A DNA stretch of 64,000 bases, from NCBI GenBank assembly GCA_965220105.1, contig OZ244811.1, forward strand, positions 2,976,001-3,040,000, written 5' to 3'. Below the pieces are notes generated by a model that saw only the letters and a program-made list of their open reading frames with translations, ran no database searches and was not told the origin of the DNA. The translations under genes were made by a program, and so were the position numbers. Below are positions 1 through 9,342 of this stretch, in pieces (positions within the stretch are counted from its first letter, which is position 1; the number at the start of each line of letters is the position of its first letter). This DNA is from Bin87 sp965220105 (lineage in GTDB: Bacteria > Chloroflexota > Dehalococcoidia > Lucifugimonadales > UBA3495).

Positions 1-908
1 GCGGAGGGTCCCGACGCGGCGTTACCCGAACCACGCGTTGTTCGGCGCCGTGCTGCACCAACAGCGTCATCTCGGAACCCGCCGCCAGCCTCACCTCCCG
101 CACCAGCGCCTCCGCCGCATCTAGCGGCGTTCCGTTGATGGCCAGCACCCGATCACCCGGCATGATACCCGCCGCCGCCGCGGGAGACTCCGGCGCCACG
201 GCGGTTACTTCCACCGTACCGCCCACCAGCTCGGTGTGCGGAACCATGGCCATGATGGCGAATGCCACGATGGGGAACAGCGCGTTCATCGCCGAGCCGG
301 CCACCAGCACCACCGCCCGTTGACCCAGACCCCGCCGGGCCAGGCTGCGGGGCGCTTCCGGATTGTTCTCACCCGACAGGCGGACGAACCCACCGAGGGG
401 CAGCCAGTTGACCGAGTAGACCATGTCCGCCAGCACTATCCGGTCGCCCCGCACCTCGCGAATCCGGCCTTCGTGCCGCAGGAACCGGTCGGACTGCACG
501 TCCTCGAACGACTGCCGATGTACGGGGGGTGCGGCAGCTCGACCCTCGTTCCCGGCGCCGGCGAATCGGCCCAGCGACGCCAACAGGCCGCCGGAGCGCC
601 CGCCGTTCCTCACCTCCACGTACTCGGCCACCAGTCGCCCGTCGGCGTTTTCGCCGGACAGCACCCGCACCACCTGACCAGGCTGAATGTCCGCCAACCT
701 TCCGTTGAGGCACACTGTATCTCGGGTCAGCAGCGTTTCGGTTCGTCCCGTGTAGATACCGATGGCCCGGGGCGGGTACCCCACGCCGAACTCCAAAACC
801 TTGATTCCAAAGGCCTTTGCCGACCAGAAGTGGCCCAGCTCGTGAATCACCACCAGCAGCAGCAGCATGGGGATGAACGCCGCCAGGGCGATGAGGACGC
901 TATCCATG
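1..908 (-). CDS. rseP: RseP-type site-2 intramembrane metalloprotease (3' end outside window)
   Basis: Zinc protease of the M50/S2P family that cuts transmembrane substrates such as anti-sigma factors in the inner membrane. The start ATG at 908 gives a hydrophobic N-terminus carrying HELGH at residues 22-26 (His22, Glu23, His26), the zinc-binding motif inside the first membrane segment. A PDZ domain is encoded towards the left edge, with a PGDRVLAING-like core. The gene runs off the window, so the C-terminal LDG motif cannot be seen. It lies 38 bp downstream of dxr in the same orientation, the usual dxr-rseP order, and is probably co-transcribed from the rpsB promoter. Confidence 0.9.
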
Positions 909-946
909 ATGGGAATATACGCTTGCGGACGTGGAGCCGGATTTAT

Positions 947-2074
947 TCAGGGGGCGATCAGGGCGGCCACTTCACCGGCCTTTACGCTCGCCCAACGGTC
1001 GGCTTCCACGATGGTATCGAGGTCCGGATCGGCATCGTTGTGGTGCTGGTCGAGAACCCGCTGCACCACCCGGTAAATATCCGTGAAGCCAATTTGACCC
1101 CGCAGGAACGACTCCACGGCCACCTCATCGGCGGCGCTGAGCACCGTGGGCGCCGTACCGCCCTGCTGCCCGGCGGAGACGGCCAGATCAAAGCAGGGGT
1201 AACGATCCGCCTGCAACGGCTCAAAGTCCAGCGACCACGCGACGCCAATGTCCAGCCGAGGGATCTCTTCGTTGGCCAGCCGCCGGGGGTAGAACAACGC
1301 GTACTGTATGGGCAGCCGCATGCTCGGCGGCCCCAGTTGCGCTTTCACCGAACCGTCGTCGAACTCCACCATGGAATGAATGGTGCTCTGCGGGTGCACC
1401 ACCACGGCAATGTCCTGCCAGGGGACGCCGAACAGCCAGTGGGATTCGATGACTTCAAAGGCCTTGTTCATCAGCGTCGCCGAGTCAATCGTGATTTTGT
1501 CGCCCATCCGCCAAGTGGGATGCTGCAACGCCTGCTCCGGCGTCACTGTTTGCAGCTCCTCCAGCGGCGTGCGCCGGAAGGGCCCACCGCTGGCGGTAAT
1601 CAACAGGCGGCGGATGTGGTTATCCTCACCACGCAGACACTGCCAGATGGCGCTGGGCTCGCTGTCCACCGGCAGGATCGTGCCCCCGTGCTTATGCTCG
1701 GCGGCCTTGAGCGCCCGGCCGGCCATGACCACCGGTTCCTTGTTGGACAGCGCCACCTGCTTGCCAGCCTGTAACGCGCGCATCGTGGGGATGAGACCGA
1801 CCGCGCCCATGAGGGCAACCATCACCTGGTCAACCTCGGGCAGCGTCGCCATCTCGTCCATGGGGAGCAGCTTGACCCCTGCGGGCAGTGGGTTTGGGGG
1901 TATATTGCACCAGATGTAGCGAGGATTGAACTCGGCAACCTGCTTCATCAGGAGTTCGGTATTGTTGCCAGCGGCCAGCCCGACTACTTCGAACTCATGG
2001 CGAAACGCCCGCACGATGTCCAGCGTCTGCCGACCGATGGATCCGGTGGAGCCCAGTACTACGATGCGTCGCAT
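947..2074 (-). CDS. dxr: 1-deoxy-D-xylulose 5-phosphate reductoisomerase
   Basis: Second enzyme of the MEP isoprenoid pathway: NADPH- and metal-dependent conversion of DXP to MEP in the cytosol. 375 residues. The NADPH loop GSTGSIG is at residues 8-14. The central metal and substrate motifs PVDSE (about 135-139), ASGGPFR, MGDKITIDSATLMNK and HPQSTIHSMVEF are present. Oddity: the SEH found in E. coli-type enzymes is SEP here (Pro140, codon CCC), replacing the position equivalent to E. coli His153. The rest of the enzyme looks intact and frameshift-free. It sits 19 bp after cdsA. Confidence 0.95.
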   Translation of the reverse strand: MRRIVVLGSTGSIGRQTLDIVRAFRHEFEVVGLAAGNNTELLMKQVAEFNPRYIWCNIPPNPLPAGVKLLPMDEMATLPEVDQVMVALMGAVGLIPTMRALQAGKQVALSNKEPVVMAGRALKAAEHKHGGTILPVDSEPSAIWQCLRGEDNHIRRLLITASGGPFRRTPLEELQTVTPEQALQHPTWRMGDKITIDSATLMNKAFEVIESHWLFGVPWQDIAVVVHPQSTIHSMVEFDDGSVKAQLGPPSMRLPIQYALFYPRRLANEEIPRLDIGVAWSLDFEPLQADRYPCFDLAVSAGQQGGTAPTVLSAADEVAVESFLRGQIGFTDIYRVVQRVLDQHHNDADPDLDTIVEADRWASVKAGEVAALIAP

Positions 2075-2093
2075 AATGAACCGTCGCAGTGTG

Positions 2094-3137
2094 TCAGGAG
2101 GGTTGGACGGAAACCGCCGCGAGGATGTACACCACGGTTAAAGAAGGCAACAGGCTATCCAGCCGATCCAGCATCCCCCCGTGGCCTGGGAAAAGGTTGC
2201 CGGAGTCTTTGACATCGGCCAATCGCTTGATTTTGGATTCCAGCAAATCACCTGCCGGCGAAACTATTCCCAAAATAACACCAATTGCCGCCAGTTGCCA
2301 AATCTCCAACCCCACGGGGAACAATACGCCCAGCGCCACCGCGGTTACAGCCGCGCTCGCCAGGCCCCCGGCCGTTCCTTCCCAGGTCTTGCCCGGACTG
2401 ATCCCCGGCGCCATCAGCCGCCGACCCACCAGCCGGCCCACCGCGTATGCGCCGATGTCGGCGGCGTATACGGTCAGGATGCCCAGCAGCAGCCACCAGC
2501 AGCCAGCGTTGGTTGCCCCGGCCACTGCCCCAACCACCTCGTCGGAAGCCAGCGATGGCAGGAGCCAAAACCCCGCACTCTCATCCGCCGCCCGTGCAAC
2601 CAACTCCACCACGGGTTCCGTGATCTCCTCTTCGTCTATCTCGGGCAGCAACCATTGAGCGCCGGAATCGGCCAGGGCCGCCCCGGGTAAGGGAATCTCC
2701 GGCCCGATTACGCCCCGCAGCGCGACGACGCAGGCCAGCGCCCCTCCGATATACACCGGAACCAGCAGCAGGTAGAGGACCGCCACCGTCGGCTGACGAC
2801 CATGCCAGGCGGCAATGATCCACAAACCGCTCGCGATGAGGCCAAAGAGGCAAATCACCGCCGCCGCCAGTCCGAAATCGCGAGGACCGCCCGCCAACTC
2901 CCCGGCCAGCACCAGCGCTACGGCCCAGGCGCCGCCCAGCAGCAGCGGCAGCCTGCTGGAAGCGCCGGATTCATCGGTGTCGCGCGGGATGACGGCGGGG
3001 CACATCCGGTAGGCTTCCCGCACTCCAATGACCGCCGCCACCGCGACCACTACGGTGAGCCAGGGCGGCCCGAACCAGATGGCGGCCAGGATGATGGGCA
3101 CGCCCACCAGGGACGTCAACACCCGGTGGAGGAGCAC
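2094..3137 (-). CDS. cdsA: Phosphatidate cytidylyltransferase (CDP-diglyceride synthase)
   Basis: Makes CDP-diacylglycerol from phosphatidate and CTP at the membrane, the entry step to phospholipids. 347 residues with several hydrophobic segments. The CdsA signature is near residues 300-327 (SKIKRLADVKDSGN followed by HGGMLDRLD). Longer than usual: an extra stretch of about 65-70 residues (roughly 143-212) is inserted before the GAYAVGR segment. It is acidic and contains two similar pieces (QWLLPEIDEEE and FWLLPSLASDE). The stop of uppS lies 4 bp upstream of this start, so translation is probably coupled. Confidence 0.92.
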   Translation of the reverse strand: MLLHRVLTSLVGVPIILAAIWFGPPWLTVVVAVAAVIGVREAYRMCPAVIPRDTDESGASSRLPLLLGGAWAVALVLAGELAGGPRDFGLAAAVICLFGLIASGLWIIAAWHGRQPTVAVLYLLLVPVYIGGALACVVALRGVIGPEIPLPGAALADSGAQWLLPEIDEEEITEPVVELVARAADESAGFWLLPSLASDEVVGAVAGATNAGCWWLLLGILTVYAADIGAYAVGRLVGRRLMAPGISPGKTWEGTAGGLASAAVTAVALGVLFPVGLEIWQLAAIGVILGIVSPAGDLLESKIKRLADVKDSGNLFPGHGGMLDRLDSLLPSLTVVYILAAVSVQPS

Positions 3138-3141
3138 CGGT

Positions 3142-3906
3142 CTACTCTCCAGGGGTGCGGTTGGATTCGTTCAGGCCGCCGAACCGGCGTTGCCGTTGAC
3201 GGTACGCATCGAGCGCGGCGTCCAGTTCGTCCTCGTCCAGGTCCGGCCACAGCACGGGAGTATGATAATACTCGCTGTACGCGCCCTGCCACAGCAGAAA
3301 ATTGCTAATGCGCTGCTCGCCGCCGGTGCGGATGATGAGGTCGGGGTCGGGGCATCCGTCAGTGTAAAGGTAGCGGCTGAACAGCGCCTCGTCCACCTGC
3401 TCCGGCGACAGGCCGTCGGCGATGATTTGACGCACGGCCCGCAGGATTTCGTCCCGCCCGCCGTAGTTGAAGGCGATGTTGAGGGTTACCGCCGAGTTGC
3501 CCTGAGTGCGCTGCTGCGCCTCGGCGACGGCGCGGCGTAGCTGCGGGTGCAGCGGGTCGGGGTCGCCCAGATGCACCAGGCGCACGCCGGCTGCGTCCAT
3601 TTCCCGCGTCTGCGGCTCGATCTCATCGGCCAGGATGGTCATCAACGCGTCTACTTCCGGCGCCGGACGGGTCCAGTTCTCCGTTGAAAACGCGTAGAGC
3701 GTGACTACCGACACGCCGCGGCGGGCCAGTATTTGCACCACGTGCTGGATGTTGGAAACGCCCTGCCGATGGCCGGCTTCCCGACCCATCGCGCGCTGCA
3801 CGGCCCAACGCCCGTTGCCATCCATGATGATGGCAACATGCCGGGGTACGGGGCCGGCGTTGTGACCGTCGCCGGGGTATTGCAGGTCGGGAGTACTGTC
3901 GGGCAA
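3142..3906 (-). CDS. uppS: Isoprenyl transferase (undecaprenyl diphosphate synthase)
   Basis: Cis-prenyltransferase that extends farnesyl diphosphate with isopentenyl diphosphate to make the C55 carrier lipid for cell-wall synthesis. 254 residues, the normal family length. The N-terminal signature HVAIIMDGNGRWA starts near residue 24 and holds the catalytic Asp. YAFSTENW and the C-terminal RTGGEQRISNFLLWQ (substrate-binding Arg and Ser) are also present. The gene is packed tightly between frr and cdsA, consistent with supplying lipid carrier in step with envelope synthesis. Confidence 0.95.
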   Translation of the reverse strand: MPDSTPDLQYPGDGHNAGPVPRHVAIIMDGNGRWAVQRAMGREAGHRQGVSNIQHVVQILARRGVSVVTLYAFSTENWTRPAPEVDALMTILADEIEPQTREMDAAGVRLVHLGDPDPLHPQLRRAVAEAQQRTQGNSAVTLNIAFNYGGRDEILRAVRQIIADGLSPEQVDEALFSRYLYTDGCPDPDLIIRTGGEQRISNFLLWQGAYSEYYHTPVLWPDLDEDELDAALDAYRQRQRRFGGLNESNRTPGE

Positions 3907-3925
3907 GGGAGGCTGTGAGGGTGTC

Positions 3926-4511
3926 TTAGACCTGCATTATTTCGCCTTCTTTGGCGGCGGTTACCTCATCAATACTCTTGATGTGGGTGTCGGTGGTTTT
4001 CTGCAACGTATCCTGGCTGCGGCGGTTTTCGTCCTGGGAGATGCTCTTGTCCCGTTCCATCTTTCGCAGCGAGTCCACGCCGTCCCGGCGCACGTTGCGG
4101 ACGGCCACCTTGCTGTCCTCGGCCTTGCGCTTCAGCAGCCGCACCATTTCCCGGCGCCGTTCCTGCGTCAGCGGCGGTATCGGCACGGTGATTACGTTGC
4201 CGTCGTTGGACGGGTTGAACCCCATGTCCGACTGGGTCAGGCTGCGTTCGATGTCTCGCAACGACTGCTTGTCCCAGGGCTGCACCATGATGGCCCGCGC
4301 GTCGGGAGCGGAGATGGACGCAATCTGTTTCAGGGGCGTGGGACTGCCGTAATAGCTCACGGACAGGTCTTCGATGAGGGCGGGGGTGGCGCGACCGGTC
4401 CGCAACGTGCCGATGTCCCGGCGCATGGCTTCGATGGACTGACCCATCTTGCGCTCCGCTTCGGCCAACACGTCCTCAATCGTTCGCTCGTCCTGCCCGC
4501 TCTGGTCGCCT

Positions 4512-4531
<20 letters not shown>
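3926..4531 (-). CDS. frr: Ribosome recycling factor
   Basis: Works with EF-G to split post-termination ribosomes. The RRF core runs from about residue 20 to the end: LRTGRATPALIEDLSVSYYG, then PWDKQSLRDIERSL, then DEVTAAKEGEIMQV. Start chosen at 4531 because GGAGG at 4539-4543 lies 8 bp upstream; it yields 201 residues, about 16 more than the common 185-residue form. An upstream ATG at 4546 is possible. The start overlaps the 3' end of pyrH by 20 bp, the classic pyrH-frr arrangement. Confidence 0.95.
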
Positions 4532-5276
<745 letters not shown>

Positions 5277-5316
5277 TGTGCACGGCCTCTCGTGGGCAGG
5301 TGGTTGTCCGGGTTGG

Positions 5317-5823
5317 TTACTCGCCCAGCGCCAGTCGGCTGAAGTGGACGATTCGCACGTTTTCGCCGGTTTGGGCCGCGGTTTCCCGCACCAGGTCCTG
5401 CAGGGTGCGGGAACCGTCTTTGATGAAGGGCTGCTGGAGCAGGCAAACCTGTGCCGGCGGGCGGTCGTCGCCGTCCTCGATGTCCTCTTCGCTGAGGTAT
5501 ACCGGGGACATGGCCGCCACCTGCATGGCGATGTCGTGGGCCAGAGCGCGAAATTCCTCGGTGCGCGCCACGAAGTCCGTTTCGCAGCCCAGTTGCACCA
5601 TTGCCCCCACCCGGCCACCGGTGTGGATGTAGGATTCGACCAGACCCTGAGAGGTCTCCCGGTCGGCCCGCCGGGCGGCCTGTTCAAAGCCCTTCTGCCG
5701 CAACGCCTCCATGGCCTTGCTGAGGTCGCCGTCGTTATCCTCCAGCGCCTGCTTGCAATCGCTGATACCGGCTCCGGTTTGCTCGCGTAGATTTTTGATG
5801 AGTTCGACGGTTACGGCAGGCAA
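5317..5823 (-). CDS. tsf: Elongation factor Ts, short form
   Basis: Guanine nucleotide exchange factor for EF-Tu. The start is a TTG at 5823, chosen because a perfect AGGAGG lies 8 bp upstream. The product has 168 residues: an N-terminal UBA-like domain (VELIKNLREQTGAGISDCKQ) and one core subdomain with CETDFVART and AHDIAMQVAA. It lacks the second core subdomain and coiled coil of E. coli EF-Ts (about 283 residues), so it resembles the short Thermus type. It follows rpsB by 83 bp. Confidence 0.93.
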   Translation of the reverse strand: MPAVTVELIKNLREQTGAGISDCKQALEDNDGDLSKAMEALRQKGFEQAARRADRETSQGLVESYIHTGGRVGAMVQLGCETDFVARTEEFRALAHDIAMQVAAMSPVYLSEEDIEDGDDRPPAQVCLLQQPFIKDGSRTLQDLVRETAAQTGENVRIVHFSRLALGE

Positions 5824-5906
5824 GTGAGGAGCCTCCTGGTACTTGGTTTGGTCGATGGCGTTGGTCGGATGAGTGGCAGCGGGCGAATAGCGGGCGCGGC
5901 GCGTTG

Positions 5907-6785
5907 TTAGGGCTCCAGGGGCCGGGAAGACATCATGCTTTCCAGGTCTTCCAGGGTGACCGTGGTGGAGAACCGGGCAGCCGCTTCCTCGTCCGTTGCC
6001 GGCTCTTCGCCAGCGTCCGGTTCGGCGGCATCCTCGGCGGCGGCCAGCATCATGGCTTCCCGCTGAGCCTGTCCCTCTTCGATGGCCGTGGCCATCCGAC
6101 CCGTGATCAGGCGGATGGAACGCACCGCGTCGTCGTTGCCGGGCACCGCGTGGGTGACCATCCCCGGGTCGCAATCGGTATCGACGATGGCGAAGATGGG
6201 GATGTTCAGGCGCCGCGCCTCGGCGATGCAGATGTCTTCCTTGCCGATGTCGATGACGAACATGGCGGCGGGCAGACGGTCCATCTCGCGCAGGCCGGTG
6301 AAATACTTTTCCAGCTTATCCAGCGTGTGCGTCAGGCGGACGGTTTCCTTTTTGGGCAGCCGGGCCAGGTAACCGGTATCCCGCTGCTCCTGCAACCGTT
6401 TCATGTAGTCGATGCGGGCCTTGATGGTCTGGAAGTTGGTCAGCGTGCCCCCCAGCCAGCGCTGGTTGACGTACCACTGGCCGGTCCGCTCCGCTTCCGA
6501 GGCAATCACGTCCTGGGCCTGCTTTTTGGTGCCCACGAACAGCACCTTGCCGCCCGACGCGCCCACTTCCACCATGGCGCGGTAGGCGTCACTGATGAGC
6601 CCCATGGTCTGCTGCAGGTCGATGATGTGGATGCCGTTGCGCTGGGTAAAGATGTACCGGCGCATACGGGGGTTCCACCGCCGGGTCTGGTGGCCGAAGT
6701 GGACACCAGCTTCCAGCAGCGATTTCATCGTGATGGGTTCCAGCTGTTGGGCGGCTTCCACCGGACGTTCTGGGGCTTGTACCAT
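5907..6785 (-). CDS. rpsB: 30S ribosomal protein uS2
   Basis: Structural protein of the small ribosomal subunit. 292 residues. Landmarks: MKSLLEAGVHFGHQTRRWNP near residue 20, NGIHIIDLQQT, FVGTKKQAQ, and YVNQRWLGGTLTNF. It has an N-terminal extension of about 19 residues and an acidic Ala/Glu-rich tail of about 50 residues (AAAEDAAEPDAGEEP) ending in MSSRPLEP. It is the first gene of the operon. A GGCGGAG ribosome-binding site precedes the ATG, and the promoter at 6862-6891 lies about 80 bp upstream. Confidence 0.96.
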   Translation of the reverse strand: MVQAPERPVEAAQQLEPITMKSLLEAGVHFGHQTRRWNPRMRRYIFTQRNGIHIIDLQQTMGLISDAYRAMVEVGASGGKVLFVGTKKQAQDVIASEAERTGQWYVNQRWLGGTLTNFQTIKARIDYMKRLQEQRDTGYLARLPKKETVRLTHTLDKLEKYFTGLREMDRLPAAMFVIDIGKEDICIAEARRLNIPIFAIVDTDCDPGMVTHAVPGNDDAVRSIRLITGRMATAIEEGQAQREAMMLAAAEDAAEPDAGEEPATDEEAAARFSTTVTLEDLESMMSSRPLEP

Positions 6786-6861
6786 AAACTACTCCGCCTT
6801 CCTTTTTGAACGGGTGAGCGCATGCAACTGCGCCGGATTCAGATTATCTGCAACCTGCCGC

Positions 6862-6891
6862 AGTATAGCACAGCCCCCGATACGGCGGCAA
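6862..6891 (-). promoter_or_regulatory. Predicted sigma70-type promoter of the rpsB operon
   Basis: On the minus strand TTGCCG (6886-6891) and TATACT (6862-6867) are separated by 18 bp. Transcription would start about 70 bp before the rpsB ATG. The IS66-family insertion lies just outside the -35 box (nearest element base 6908), so the promoter itself was left intact. Inferred from consensus only. Confidence 0.55.
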
Positions 6892-6907
6892 CGCACTGTG
6901 CTCGCGG

Positions 6908-8336
6908 GTAACAGTTCAGAGTTGCGGGGAAGTGAGCAGTTGTTGGCAGGCGGTGAGGGGGTTGAGACTTGTGCCCGCCAGGTACCGAAGATTGAGGCCA
7001 GGGTCATCTTGGTGTCGGTGCCTTGGTCGGAGCGAGTGCCCCCGCTGACCTTGCGGCTGACCACCAGATGGCGCAGGCTCCGCTCGGCGGCGTTGTTGTC
7101 CGGTGGCGCCGCCGGTTCGGCCACGAAGACGAAGAGTTCCTTGATGTGGTTCTCCATGCGTCGACACAGCCTGGCCTGGACGGCCAGCGGGTCATTCCGG
7201 AAGGGACGGCAGAGTGCCAGCAGGCGTCTTTCCAGGGCCAGTTGGGCGGTGCGGCGTCGCTTGGTCTGGGGATGGGTGAAAGCTTTGGGCCGGTCGTAAA
7301 TCCCGTGGACGGCGTCGGCCCACCTGGCCAGTGGCGTATCCTCGGGGTAGAGGGATTGCAGGTCGTGGATGTCCCGCAACAGGTGGGCCCAGCAGCGTTG
7401 CTTGGGGCCATCATAATGGTGGTAGGCAGCGTAGCAATCGCTGACCAATACTCCGGAGAAAGCATCGCTCAGGGCTTCATCCACCACCGTCTTGCCCCGG
7501 CCCCGGCGCAGGAAGTAGCGCTGGGTGGGAGCGCTGAAGGTCCAGACGTAGCCGTTGTGTCCGTCCTCGCGCCAGCCCGTTTCATCGGCGTGGACCACTG
7601 GGCTGCCGCGGATGTGTTCCAGTATGCCCGCCAGTTCGGTCTGGGCTTTGCCAGCCACTTTTCGGGTGGCAGCCACGATGGCCCCCAGGCTGAGGTGCAG
7701 CCCGTGCACGGTGCGCAGGTACCATTGGATGGTGCGGATGGGCAGCCGAGCCTCCTCCCGCAGGGCGGCAATCAGGCTGACGACGTTGACGCCGAGCCGC
7801 TGCCGACCCAACGCTACGCCCTCCTGTCGCGCTGGGGGCAGACAGCGCAGTCGGCATTTGGGACAGGTGCGGGCCAGGTAGACGTGCTCGGTTACTTGCG
7901 CCGGAACCTGGGGCAGGTCAATGACCTCCCGAGTGCGCTGGGTCCAACCCCCAGACAACTGGGTTCCACAGTCGGGACACTGCTCCACCGTGCTCCACCT
8001 GCTGGGTGGGCGTCATGCGGGTCCGGGCAAAGCCGTGGCGACGCGCCTGGCCTGGACCTTTGGGCCGGGCTGGCTTCCGGTCGGCTTTGGGCTTCAGACC
8101 CGGCATCCGCCGGGAACCGCTGGGTTTGGCCTGCCCTTCCAGCTGGGCAATCCGTTTCTCCAGCTCCTCGATGATGGCCTGCTGCCGGATGATGATGCCA
8201 ATGAGGACATCGCGATGGGCGGTCCTGAGATCGGTTTCGGTATCCATGCCAGTTATATGACATAATCACCGCCCCCAGTGCCAGCCATCCCCAAACCAAC
8301 TTCGACCAATTCACCTCACCAACTCTGAACAGTTAC
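6908..8336. mobile_element. IS66-family insertion sequence, complete ends, inactive transposase
   Basis: A 1429-bp element bounded by inverted repeats: GTAACAGTTCAGAGTTG at 6908-6924 and its complement, with one mismatch, at 8320-8336. The GTAA tips are typical of IS66. An identical 8-bp sequence, GCTCGCGG, flanks both sides (6900-6907 and 8337-8344): a target-site duplication of the length IS66 makes. Only a TnpC-like transposase is carried; no TnpA or TnpB accessory genes are seen, as in the single-gene IS66 subgroup. The intact ends and duplication imply a fairly recent insertion. Confidence 0.92.
6916..8247 (-). pseudogene. IS66-family transposase (TnpC), two frameshifts
   Basis: DDE transposase of IS66. 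The N-terminal part (8247 to about 7975) has a leucine-rich coiled coil (RQQAIIEELEKRIAQLEGQ). The frame then shifts and continues with the zinc-finger segment EQCPDCGTQ and CPKCRLRC. The DDE core follows: HADETGWRE, SDCYAAYHHY and the conserved PPDNNAAERSLR. Near 6990 a second shift separates the core (GTWRAQ) from the expected C-terminus SLNPLTACQQLLTSPQL, whose stop falls inside the terminal repeat at 6916. Without the second shift the protein would end within the element. It is therefore probably non-functional. Confidence 0.85.
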
Positions 8337-8349
8337 GCTCGCGGAGCAG

Positions 8350-8428
8350 CCCCTCTCCCCGGGCGGCCTAGCCCGCCCTCACCCCCGGCCCCTCTCCCCG
8401 GGCGATCTGGCCGGCCCTCACCCCCGGC
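8350..8428. repeat. Two tandem copies of a C-rich 39-bp unit
   Basis: The unit starting CCCCTCTCCCCGGGCG occurs at 8350 and again at 8389, each followed by a CCCTCACCCCC block. It lies directly between the IS66 right flank and the decayed FN3 gene. No coding function is seen. Confidence 0.6.
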
Positions 8429-8468
8429 CCCCCCCGACTTTTGGCCCTGGCCAGCCTGTGGGTGAGGC

Positions 8469-9314
8469 ATGAGGACCCAGCGGCGGCCGCCGCTGGGTCT
8501 GCTGCTGATCGGGCTGGCGGCCTTGGCCGTCGTCTGCTGCTATTTATTCCCTGGGTTGTCCAGGCCCAGGAGGTGACCCCGACTCGGGACGCCACCGGGG
8601 TTGATCCCCCGGCCCAGCCGACCAACCTCCAGGCCTCGGCGGAGCACGATGCGGTCACCCTGACCTGGACGGCCTCTACGGACCAGGCCGTCACCCATTA
8701 CACCATCCTGCGCCGCAACCCTGACACGGACGCACTGGGCGTCTTCCACGTCATCGAGGGCAACGCCGGTCCCGAAACCAGCTACACCGACCGGTCGGTA
8801 GCGGCGGCGAGCGGGTACAACTACCGGGTGAAGGCGGTCAGTCCCACCGGCGTCAGCCAGTGGTCCGGCTTCGTCAAAGCCGACACCCCGGCAGCCCCGG
8901 ACCCGACGCCCACTCTAACATCTACACCCACGCCGGAGCCGCCGTTGGCCCCAGCTGACCAGGCGCCCACCAACCTGACTGCCGACATAGTAGACGGCGG
9001 GATTGCCCTGAGCTGGACCGCCCCGGTGGAGGACGCCGATAGCGTCACCGGCTACGAGATTCTGCGCCGGCGTCCAAACCGGGATGAGACCACCCTGGCG
9101 ACCCTGGTGGCCGACACCAACTCCTCGGACACGACCTACACCGACGCGACGGCCAACGAGGCCGGGGGTGGTGTACGTCTACCGGGTCAAGGCGCTGCGG
9201 GGGAGCGAGGTGAGCCTGTGGTCCAACTTCGCCCGCATCGAACTGCCGTCGGACTACGAGGCGTCCCAGGAGGACGAGCCGGCCACGGCTACGACGCCGA
9301 GCGCCCTCTTATAA
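8469..9314 (+). pseudogene. Secreted fibronectin type III protein, copy 1, frameshifted
   Basis: ATG at 8469 opens a signal-like segment (LLLIGLAALAVV). A one-base shift then moves to the frame reading LFIPWVVQAQEVTPT. Two FN3 domains follow: about 8610-8890 (NLQASAEHDAVTLTWTAS to YNYRVKAVSPTGVSQWSGF) and about 8960-9240 (NLTADIVDGGIALSWTAP). They are joined by a Pro/Thr linker. In domain 2 the G-run after ANEAG (near 9165-9170) carries one extra G. The rest (VVYVYRVKALRGSEVSLWSNF) is in another frame and stops at 9314. Probably a surface or secreted adhesion-type protein that is decaying. Confidence 0.75.
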
Positions 9315-9342
9315 GCACGGACATGATCGTCTAAGCACGGAC

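Noticed and set aside
236..1774. 512-codon open frame on the plus strand opposite rseP and dxr
   Set aside because: Its protein has no recognisable motifs and is antisense to two clearly conserved genes; long antisense frames are expected at this GC content.
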